Part shown: in pieces, positions 58,438 through 64,000 of the stretch
Numbering within the stretch: position 1 is the first letter of the stretch
Layout: every line of letters starts with the position of its first letter
NCBI RefSeq assembly: GCF_016925615.1
Contig: NZ_CP070499.1
Location: 2,728,001 to 2,792,000 of the forward strand
Length of the DNA: 64,000 bases
Direction of reading: 5' to 3'
From: Natronosporangium hydrolyticum
GTDB lineage: Bacteria > Actinomycetota > Actinomycetes > Mycobacteriales > Micromonosporaceae
Position numbers and translations under genes: made by a program
Notes under the pieces: generated by a model
Database searches by the model: none
Told to the model about the DNA's origin: nothing
Seen by the model: only the letters and a program-made list of their open reading frames with translations

Positions 58438-59508
58438 CTGAGCACCACCATCCCGGTCACCGGGCCACCCCCGTACGACGTAGTGGTCGGCCACGACGTG
58501 TTGGCGTCCGTGCCGGCGGCGCTGGCCGGCACGCAGCGGGTGGCGGTGATCTTCGCCCCGCCGCTGGCGGCGCTCGCCGAGCGCGTCGCCGCCCTGCTCA
58601 CGGCGGCGGGCAGCGAACCGACGCCGGTGCCGGTGCCGGATGCGGAGTCGGGCAAGAACGCAGAAGTTCTCGCGAGGTGCTGGGATGCGCTCGGCGCGGC
58701 CGGGTTCACCCGCAGTGACGCAGTCGTCGGTGTCGGCGGCGGGGCCGTCACCGACCTCGCCGGCTTCGTCGCCGCCACCTGGCTGCGTGGGGTGCGCTGG
58801 GCGGCGGTCCCGACCAGTCTGCTGGGGATGGTCGACGCCGCGGTCGGCGGCAAGACCGGGATCAACACCGCCGCCGGCAAGAACCTGGTCGGCGCCTTCC
58901 ACCCGCCGGCGGTGGTCGCCGCCGACCTCGACGTTCTGCGTACGCTGCCGCCCGCCGACCTGGCCGCCGGGCTGGCCGAGGTGGTCAAGTGCGGGTTCAT
59001 CGCGGACCCGACGATTTTGAAGCTGATCGAGGCCGACCCGGCCGCGGCGCAGCAGCTCGACGGCGAGATCCTGCCGGAGCTGGTGGAGCGGGCGATCCGG
59101 GTCAAGGCCAAGGTGGTCTCGACCGACCTGCACGAGGCCGGCCTACGCGAGGTGCTCAACTACGGGCATACCCTCGGGCATGCGGTCGAGCAGATCGAGG
59201 GCTACCAGCGGCGTCACGGCGAGGCGGTGGCGATCGGGCTGGTCTACGCGGCGGCGTTGGCTCGCCACGCCGGGCGGCTGGACGACGCGACCGTGGAGCG
59301 GCACCGGACGGTGCTGCAACAGCTGCGGCTGCCCACCACCTACCGGGCCGACGCCTGGCCGCAGCTGCGGGCGGCGATGAACATCGACAAGAAGACCCGG
59401 GGGGCGACCCTGCGGTTCGTGATCCTCGACGGGCTGGCCCGGCCCGCCACCCTGGAAGGGCCCTCCGAGGAGCTGTTGGCGCAGGCGTACTCCGAGGTGG
59501 CGGTGTGA
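58438..59508 (+). CDS. aroB: 3-Dehydroquinate synthase, apparent CTG start
   Basis: NAD-dependent enzyme of about 356 aa: [48 protein letters not shown] and [12 protein letters not shown]. The first beta strand ([15 protein letters not shown]) is essential but lies before the first ATG/GTG in frame (GTG 58483, which would cut through it). An in-frame TGA at 58420-58422 rules out a longer start, and between them the only usable codon is CTG 58438, with AGGAG at 58427-58431, six bases upstream. I therefore call a CTG start. GTG-linked to aroQ. Confidence 0.9.
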   Translation: MSTTIPVTGPPPYDVVVGHDVLASVPAALAGTQRVAVIFAPPLAALAERVAALLTAAGSEPTPVPVPDAESGKNAEVLARCWDALGAAGFTRSDAVVGVGGGAVTDLAGFVAATWLRGVRWAAVPTSLLGMVDAAVGGKTGINTAAGKNLVGAFHPPAVVAADLDVLRTLPPADLAAGLAEVVKCGFIADPTILKLIEADPAAAQQLDGEILPELVERAIRVKAKVVSTDLHEAGLREVLNYGHTLGHAVEQIEGYQRRHGEAVAIGLVYAAALARHAGRLDDATVERHRTVLQQLRLPTTYRADAWPQLRAAMNIDKKTRGATLRFVILDGLARPATLEGPSEELLAQAYSEVAV

Positions 59509-59954
59509 TCGCGACCTATGTGCTCAACGGTCCCAACCTCGGCCGGCTCGGCACCCGGCAGCCCGACGTCTACGGGGTGACCTCGTACGCCGACCTGGTG
59601 GACCTGTGCGAGCAGACTGGTGAGCAGCTCGGGCTGGCGGTGACGGTCCGGCAGACCGATGCCGAGCACGAGCTGTTGGGCTGGCTGCACCAGGCTGCGG
59701 ACGAGGCCGCCCCGGTGGTGTTGAACCCGGCCGCCTGGTCGCACTACTCGTACGCGGTGCGGGACGCTTGCGCCATGCTGCGGGCGCCGCTGCTCGAGGT
59801 GCACATTTCGAACATCCACGCCCGGGAGTCGTTCCGGCACCACTCGGTGGTCTCGGCGGTCGCCACCGGGGTGATCTGTGGGCTTGGGGTGGACGGCTAC
59901 CGGCTAGCGCTGCGCTACGTCGCCGACCGGCTCGCGGTCGGCGACGACGGTTAG
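59505..59954 (+). CDS. aroQ: 3-Dehydroquinate dehydratase, type II
   Basis: A 149-aa dodecameric-type dehydroquinase. [17 protein letters not shown] contains the catalytic Arg and Tyr loop, [18 protein letters not shown] the substrate Asn, and [17 protein letters not shown] the His/Arg part. GTG start overlapping the aroB stop. The last 51 bases overlap the convergent nucleotidase gene. Confidence 0.95.
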   Translation: MIATYVLNGPNLGRLGTRQPDVYGVTSYADLVDLCEQTGEQLGLAVTVRQTDAEHELLGWLHQAADEAAPVVLNPAAWSHYSYAVRDACAMLRAPLLEVHISNIHARESFRHHSVVSAVATGVICGLGVDGYRLALRYVADRLAVGDDG

Positions 59955-60464
59955 GAACCGGTCCCAGTCGGGGATGTCCACCGCGCCGTCGATCGGAGTG
60001 TTCCACGGCGCCACCATCCGGCACACCAGCGCCTCGGGCCGTTCCTTGACGAAGTTCGGCAGCGCGATGGGTGAGTCGTCCAGGTAGACGTCGCAGGCGA
60101 CCTCGTGCTTGTCGCCCCGGAAGTGGATCTCGCGGGTGGGGAGCCGGTGCTCGGCGATCCACTCCAGGGTCTCCGGGATCGCCCAGTCGAACTTGGCCGA
60201 GATGATCACGATGTCGTGACCGTCGGCGGCCAGGCTGCGCAGCCCTGCCAGCGCGCCCGGGATCGGCTCCAGCTGGCGGAAGATCCGTCGTAGTCGCACC
60301 CAGTCCCAGAAGGCCGGCATGTCCGGAAAGTGAGTAAGCCGATGTAGGCCGTCCCATTCGATTGGGGTCGACATCCGTTCGCCGCCGAATTCCGAGTGGT
60401 AGCGGTCCAGCCAGCAGTTGTCGAAGTCCGCCACTACCCCGTCAAGATCAATCCCGAGCCGCAT
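59904..60464 (-). CDS. HAD-family 5'(3')-deoxyribonucleotidase-like protein
   Basis: A 186-aa HAD hydrolase of the NT5C type. The nucleophile motif is [10 protein letters not shown], motif II/III region IISAKFDW and the acidic motif CDVYLDDSP. It would remove phosphate from nucleoside monophosphates. ATG 60464 chosen so that the protein begins [11 protein letters not shown]. The stop lies 51 bp inside aroQ on the other strand, an unusually long convergent overlap. Divergent from efp. Confidence 0.85.
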   Translation of the reverse strand: MRLGIDLDGVVADFDNCWLDRYHSEFGGERMSTPIEWDGLHRLTHFPDMPAFWDWVRLRRIFRQLEPIPGALAGLRSLAADGHDIVIISAKFDWAIPETLEWIAEHRLPTREIHFRGDKHEVACDVYLDDSPIALPNFVKERPEALVCRMVAPWNTPIDGAVDIPDWDRFLTVVADREPVGDVAQR

Positions 60465-60611
60465 GTCGGTAGGGTACGTCCCGTCCGGCGCGGGTCGTCC
60501 CATCGGGTGGCGCCGGGCGCCGACCGGGATGTCGTTCGGGTAAACTCCATCGGGTTTGCCAGTGAGCTAATCCGCCAGCTGTAAGCCGAGACGAAAGAAG
60601 CTGCGACCTCG

Positions 60612-61169
60612 ATGGCCACCACGAACGACCTCAAGAACGGCATCGTCCTCAACCTCGACGGGGCGCTCTGGTCCGTTGTGGAGTTCCAGCACGTCAAGCC
60701 CGGCAAGGGCGGTGCGTTCGTCCGGACCACGCTCAAGAACGTGCTCACCGGCAAAGTGGTCGACAAGACCTTCAACGCCGGCACCAAGGTCGAGACCGCC
60801 ACCGTCGACAAGCGCACCATGCAATATCTGTACGCCGACGGTGACGACTACATCTTCATGGACCTGGAGACCTTCGACCAGCTCCAGGTTCCGGGCGCCA
60901 CCGTGGGCGAGTCGAGCCAGTGGCTACTCCCGGAGGCGGAGGTGGTGGTGGCCACCCACGAGAGCGTGCCGCTCTACATCGAGCTGCCGGCGAGCGTGGT
61001 GCTGGAGATCACCTACACCGAGCCGGGGGTGCAGGGCGACCGCTCCAGCGGCGGCACCAAGCCGGCGACGGTGGAGACCGGGGCGAACGTCGCCGTGCCC
61101 CTCTTCGTCACCACCGGCGAGAAGATCAAGGTCGACACTCGCGACGGCCGTTACCTCGGCCGGGCCTGA
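60612..61169 (+). CDS. efp: Elongation factor P
   Basis: A 185-aa three-domain EF-P that rescues ribosomes stalled on polyproline. Domain I has the tip loop [15 protein letters not shown] with the Lys that is modified in some bacteria; [14 protein letters not shown] and the C-terminal [11 protein letters not shown] are typical. Its activity matters for the Pro-rich protein encoded at 40360-42942. nusB starts five bases after the stop. Confidence 0.96.
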   Translation: MATTNDLKNGIVLNLDGALWSVVEFQHVKPGKGGAFVRTTLKNVLTGKVVDKTFNAGTKVETATVDKRTMQYLYADGDDYIFMDLETFDQLQVPGATVGESSQWLLPEAEVVVATHESVPLYIELPASVVLEITYTEPGVQGDRSSGGTKPATVETGANVAVPLFVTTGEKIKVDTRDGRYLGRA

Positions 61170-61174
61170 CCGCG

Positions 61175-61606
61175 ATGGCGGAGGGACCCAAGCTACGCAT
61201 GCCGGCCCGCCGCAAGGCGCGCAAACGGGCGTTGGACGTGCTCTACCAGGCGGACCTGCGCGGGCTGGACGCGGCTGCGGTGCTCGACGATTATGTGAAG
61301 CGACTCGAGGAGCGCCCCGATCACTTGGGGTACGCGATGACGCTGGTCCGCGGCGTGGTGGCCCACCAGGACCGGATCGACGAGTTGATCGGCAGCTACG
61401 CCGAGGGCTGGACGCTGGCCCGGATGCCTCCGGTCGACCGCAACCTCGCCCGGATCGCGGTCTTCGAACTGCTCTGGGTGGACGATGTCGACCACCCGGT
61501 GGCGATCACCGAGGCGGTGGAGCTGGCCCGGCAGATGTCGACCGATGACTCGCCACGGTTCCTCAACGGCCTGCTGGGCCGGATCTCCGAGTTCGCCACC
61601 CCGTAA
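61175..61606 (+). CDS. nusB: Transcription antitermination factor NusB
   Basis: A 143-aa all-helical NusB: RRKARKRALDVLYQADLRG at the N-terminus, then YAEGWTLARMPPVDRNLARI and the ITEAVELARQMSTDDSPRFL helix that binds NusE/boxA RNA complex. ATG 61175 just after efp. Two hairpins follow its stop, one of which includes the stop codon. Confidence 0.94.
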   Translation: MAEGPKLRMPARRKARKRALDVLYQADLRGLDAAAVLDDYVKRLEERPDHLGYAMTLVRGVVAHQDRIDELIGSYAEGWTLARMPPVDRNLARIAVFELLWVDDVDHPVAITEAVELARQMSTDDSPRFLNGLLGRISEFATP

Positions 61607-61623
61607 GGCCCGCGGGGCCTTAC
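61603..61623 (+). terminator. Hairpin spanning the nusB stop
   Basis: GTAAGGCCC-GCG-GGGCCTTAC, a perfect 9-bp stem whose left arm contains the nusB TAA. Directly followed by the palindromic element at 61626-61686. Confidence 0.7.
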
Positions 61624-61625
61624 CC

Positions 61626-61686
61626 GTCGATCATGAGCTAGGTGACCGACACGCTCGGCGTGTCGCTCACCTAGCTCATGATCGAC
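61626..61686. repeat. Palindromic element, family 2 (61 bp)
   Basis: Arms of 27 bp (61626-61652 with 61660-61686) match at 26 positions, with core GATCATGAGCTAGGTGA and loop GCTCGGC. It is the counterpart of 16716-16782. The right arm covers the last codons and TGA stop of the convergent methyltransferase gene. Confidence 0.9.
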
Positions 61687-62287
61687 CGCGCGGGGTGGGC
61701 GGCCGGCGGCGGAGCCGGAGCACGACCGCGTCGACCGGCGGCGCCGGGGTGAACCGGTGGGCCGGGATGACCGGCCCGAGCGAAAATTCGAACCGGCGGT
61801 GCCAGCCGGCTACCTCCCGCTGCCGACCCCGGGCAGCGGTCGGCCCCGGGGCCAGCGCCGTCGCGACCAGCCGCCGGCCGGCGCCCAGCTCGACCACCAG
61901 GTCCGCGGCGGCGAGCCGGCTGTCGACCAGCCGCCGCAGCAACGGTGTCGTTATCGAGAACGGGATGTTCGCCACCGCCTTGAACGGACGGTGGGGAAGC
62001 GGCACCGTCAGGGCGTCGTTGGCGACCACGGTGACCTGCGGCGACGCCGCCATGCGGGCTTCGAGCTTGGCCGCGATCCGGGGATCGCGCTCGACCGCGA
62101 TGACCCGGGCGCCGGTGGCGGCCAGTGGTCTGGTCACCGCCCCCAGCCCTGCCCCGAGGTCGAGGACCAGGTCGTCGCTGGTGACCCCGGCGGCGCGGAC
62201 CAGCCGCCGGGCGGCTGGGTCAGTGAGCCGGTGCGCCCCGGAAGGGTTCGGAACCGTGGCACGGCGCGATCGCCGTACCCCGCTCAC
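61676..62287 (-). CDS. Erm/KsgA-family rRNA adenine N6-methyltransferase
   Basis: A 203-aa SAM-dependent rRNA adenine methyltransferase. GAHRLTDPAARRLV resembles the Erm start, LDLGAGLGAVTRPLA is motif I, VIAVERDPR motif II, and NIPFSITTPLLRRL the catalytic motif IV (NIPF rather than the NLPY of KsgA). It therefore leans to the Erm type, dimethylating 23S rRNA and giving macrolide resistance. It is short: the C-terminal helical domain is reduced to FTPAPPVDAVVLRLRRR plus a few residues, and its stop codon lies in a palindromic repeat. Self-resistance is possible; no antibiotic cluster is seen here. Confidence 0.82.
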   Translation of the reverse strand: MSGVRRSRRATVPNPSGAHRLTDPAARRLVRAAGVTSDDLVLDLGAGLGAVTRPLAATGARVIAVERDPRIAAKLEARMAASPQVTVVANDALTVPLPHRPFKAVANIPFSITTPLLRRLVDSRLAAADLVVELGAGRRLVATALAPGPTAARGRQREVAGWHRRFEFSLGPVIPAHRFTPAPPVDAVVLRLRRRPPTPRGRS

Positions 62288-62400
62288 GGAAGCTCATGAC
62301 CATTAACACAGTCGTCTCCTCTGCCTCGCCCTGCTCAGGCCGACCGCTGCCGACCATAGAGGGCTCAACCCCGACACCACCAGCGATTTTCCTGTAGCGC

Positions 62401-62536
62401 GCCGATCATGGGGTTTGGGGCGCAGAATCAGCCCGACTCCGTACCTAGGTCCATGATCAGCCCGGAGGGAGGCCGATCTTGGGGGTGAGGACGAAGAAAC
62501 CGGCCGACCATGCACCTATAGTCCATGATCGGCCGG
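62401..62536. repeat. Two diverged tandem palindromic units (family 2 relatives)
   Basis: Units 62401-62465 and 62472-62536, each exactly 65 bp, align without gaps over most of their length (for example GCCGATCATGGGG/GCCGATCTTGGGG and ACCTAGGTCCATGATC/ACCTATAGTCCATGATC). Each is itself an imperfect inverted repeat (GATCATGG...CCATGATC). They fill the gap between the divergent-from-nothing methyltransferase promoter side and the bldD stop; 62288-62400 holds no gene that I recognise. Confidence 0.75.
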
Positions 62537-62550
62537 GGAAGGGGAGGGCG

Positions 62551-63039
62551 TCAGGACTCGAAGAGTGCCCGCGGGTCGGAGACCAGCATGTCGTTGTCGG
62601 CGAGCCGGTCGATCAGGTCGGCCGGGGCCTCGTCGTAGACGATCGCCAGCGCCTGGAGGTCCGAGGCCCGAATCGACAGGACCCGGCCGTTGTAGTCGCC
62701 GCGCTGGTGCTGGATCGCCCGGGCATAGTTCGCCACGTGGGTGAGGTCGTCCTCTTTCCGGTCGTAGAGCTTCTCCAGGTCGAGCACCACCTTGCCGGCG
62801 AAGTCGAACTGGATCGGCGTGCCTTCGGGCAGTAGCTCCGAGACCGGCACCCGGTAGAACTCCGCGATCTCCGCCAGTCGGTTGACGGTCACCGCGCGGT
62901 CTCCCCGCTCGTACGATCCGACGACCACCGCCTTCCAGCGGCCGCCCGACTTCTCCTCCACCCCCTGCAGGGAGAGGCCCTGCTGCTGGCGGATGGCCCG
63001 CAGGCGAGCGCCTAGTTGCTTGGCGAACTCAGAAGGCAT
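62551..63039 (-). CDS. bldD: Developmental master repressor BldD
   Basis: A 162-aa regulator that, as a c-di-GMP-bound dimer, represses sporulation genes in streptomycetes and relatives. The N-terminal HTH domain includes LGARLRAIRQQQGLSLQGVE and VVVGSYERGDRAVTVNRL; the C-terminal domain has the full c-di-GMP signature RGD-X8-RXXD (RGDYNGRVLSIRASD), so ligand binding is predicted. ATG 63039 has AGGAG eight bases upstream; a GTG three codons earlier is less likely. It is divergent from pyrR and has a BldD box in its own promoter region. Confidence 0.95.
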   Translation of the reverse strand: MPSEFAKQLGARLRAIRQQQGLSLQGVEEKSGGRWKAVVVGSYERGDRAVTVNRLAEIAEFYRVPVSELLPEGTPIQFDFAGKVVLDLEKLYDRKEDDLTHVANYARAIQHQRGDYNGRVLSIRASDLQALAIVYDEAPADLIDRLADNDMLVSDPRALFES

Positions 63040-63086
63040 GATCGACACTCCTAGTGACTGACCGAGGGGATTTACCCGAGTTTTCG

Positions 63087-63099
63087 CTACGCAGAGTGA
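63087..63099. promoter_or_regulatory. BldD-binding box, probable autoregulation
   Basis: CTACGCAGAGTGA matches the published BldD consensus TNACNC(A/T)GNGTNA at eight of nine fixed positions (the first T is C). It lies 48 bp upstream of the bldD ATG in the bldD-pyrR divergent region, where autoregulation is known in Streptomyces. Confidence 0.75.
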
Positions 63100-63211
63100 C
63101 GGTACGCGGGAGCAGTCCGCTTGGTCAAGTGCTACCCGTCACCTGATCTACCCAGCGGGCGGCGGTGTCCGGGCTGCTACGCTCGTACCGCCAACCCGAC
63201 GTCCTTTAAAG

Positions 63212-63229
63212 CCCGTCCCGAGAGGCGGG
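63212..63229 (+). promoter_or_regulatory. PyrR-binding RNA loop in the pyrR leader
   Basis: CCCG-TCCCGAGAGG-CGGG: a short stem whose loop carries the PyrR recognition pattern UCCnGAGAGG. It ends two bases before the AAGGGGG ribosome site of pyrR, so uridine-nucleotide-bound PyrR should block translation, as described for mycobacteria. No transcription terminator is visible between the loop and the start. Confidence 0.8.
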
Positions 63230-63243
63230 GAAGGGGGTCCGCC

Positions 63244-63846
63244 GTGGCCACTTCCAAGGCTGCGCAAACCACCTCAAAGACCGCGCAAACTCCATCGGAG
63301 GGTGCGCCGACTACACCCAAGACTATTCTCTCCGGGGCCGATCTGCAGCGGGTGATCGACCGGATCGCCCATCAGATTCTCGAAAAGACCGAAGGCGCCC
63401 TCGATACGGTGCTGCTCGGTATCCCCACCCGCGGTGCGCCGCTGGCCCGCCGGATCGCCCAGCGCATTCACGCGTTCGAGCAGGTGGAGGTCCCGGTCGG
63501 GGTGCTCGACGTCACCCTCTACCGTGACGATCTCCGCTCGCAGGCGCCGCGCGCGCTGGGCCCCACCGAGCTGCCCGCCGACGGCATCGACGGCCGCCGG
63601 GTGGTGCTCGTCGACGACGTGCTCTTCCGCGGCCGGACGGTGCGGGCCGCGCTGGACGCGCTGCGCGATGTCGGCCGGCCGGCGCTGGTGCAGCTGGCGG
63701 TCCTGGTCGACCGTGGGCACCGGGAGCTGCCGATCCGGGCCGACTACGTGGGGAAGAACCTCCCCACCGCGCTGGCCGAGCAGGTGCGGGTGAGCCTGGC
63801 CGAGACCGACGGCGTCGACGCCGTCACGATCCAGCGGGAGGGCTGA
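63244..63846 (+). CDS. pyrR: PyrR bifunctional regulator / uracil phosphoribosyltransferase
   Basis: A 200-aa RNA-binding attenuator of the pyrimidine operon. A Thr/Ser/Ala/Lys-rich head of about 25 residues precedes the conserved [40 protein letters not shown] and the PRPP loop [18 protein letters not shown] complete the PRTase fold. GTG 63244 has AAGGGGG six bases upstream; the longer upstream frame covers the leader hairpin. Opens the pyrimidine operon with pyrB. Confidence 0.94.
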   Translation: MATSKAAQTTSKTAQTPSEGAPTTPKTILSGADLQRVIDRIAHQILEKTEGALDTVLLGIPTRGAPLARRIAQRIHAFEQVEVPVGVLDVTLYRDDLRSQAPRALGPTELPADGIDGRRVVLVDDVLFRGRTVRAALDALRDVGRPALVQLAVLVDRGHRELPIRADYVGKNLPTALAEQVRVSLAETDGVDAVTIQREG

Positions 63847-63849
63847 GCT

Positions 63850-64000
63850 GTGCAGCACCTTCTCTCCGCCGACGACCTCTCCGCGGCTACCGCCACCGAG
63901 GTCCTGGACACCGCGGGTGAGCTGGCTAACGTCACCGGCCGCGAGGTCAAGAAGCTCCCCACGCTGCGCGGGCGCACGGTGGTCAACCTTTTCTACGAGG
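63850..64000 (+). CDS. pyrB: Aspartate carbamoyltransferase catalytic subunit (3' end outside window)
   Basis: The first 50 codons of PyrB from GTG 63850: [20 protein letters not shown], then [15 protein letters not shown], the start of the carbamoyl-phosphate domain. Three bases separate it from the pyrR stop, as is standard in actinobacterial pyr operons. The frame runs off the window edge. Confidence 0.9.
   Translation, partial: MQHLLSADDLSAATATEVLDTAGELANVTGREVKKLPTLRGRTVVNLFYE

Overview
This window is chromosomal DNA from a high-GC actinobacterium, most likely a member of the Micromonosporaceae. The reasons are strong G/C third-position bias, many GTG starts, dense operons with ATGA/GTGA overlaps, phosphatidylinositol-mannoside genes, a BldD orthologue, and a gene order that follows the actinobacterial block known from Mycobacterium: HIT phosphorylase - pgsA - PIM acyltransferase - pimA - pdxS - pdxT - yebC - ruvCAB - yajC - secDF - apt - rel - cyclophilins - hisS - aspS - rarA - alaS - ruvX - mltG - aroE - aroCKBQ - efp - nusB. 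Exported protein domains are strikingly acidic and almost free of lysine, which suggests a saline or alkaline habitat (inference).

Layout. 1-5.3 kb: a GGDEF/EAL c-di-GMP enzyme, a HIT phosphorylase, a YihY membrane protein, and an envelope/stress cluster (DUF5709, holin-like, DUF3618, DUF4235). 5.4-13.4 kb: EF-G2, then phosphatidylinositol and PIM synthesis, PLP synthase and YebC. 13.4-20.5 kb: metabolic accessory genes (DUF72, a cyclic amidohydrolase, a sirtuin, a class V aminotransferase) and an MFS exporter with its TetR regulator. 20.6-38 kb: Holliday-junction processing, Sec accessory proteins, purine salvage, (p)ppGpp synthesis, two anchored cyclophilins, HisRS with an overlapping membrane Ser/Thr kinase, and AspRS. 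38-48 kb: a heptad-repeat coiled-coil protein, RarA, a giant Pro-rich membrane protein, AlaRS, RuvX and MltG.

48-60 kb is the shikimate region (aroE, aroC, aroK, aroB, aroQ), and it is repeatedly interrupted: by a compositionally foreign secreted peptidoglycan-binding protein, by a decayed IS110-family element, and by a 5.2-kb block holding an amidohydrolase and a phosphonate-type ABC transporter (phnD-phnC-phnE-phnE). aroB now lies behind the transporter and appears to use a CTG start. 60-64 kb: a nucleotidase-like HAD protein, EF-P, NusB, an Erm-like rRNA methyltransferase, BldD with an intact c-di-GMP-binding signature and a BldD box in its own promoter, and pyrR with a PyrR-binding RNA loop, followed by the start of pyrB.

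The most unusual non-coding feature is a set of dispersed palindromic elements between genes. One family is about 78 bp with CTTGGTGGG...CCCACCAAG ends, in four copies plus extra arms. A second is 61-67 bp with GATCATGAGCT...AGCTCATGATC arms and a GCTCGGY loop, in two good copies plus a diverged tandem pair. They behave like small non-autonomous hairpin elements or bidirectional terminators, and one supplies the stop codon of a neighbouring gene.
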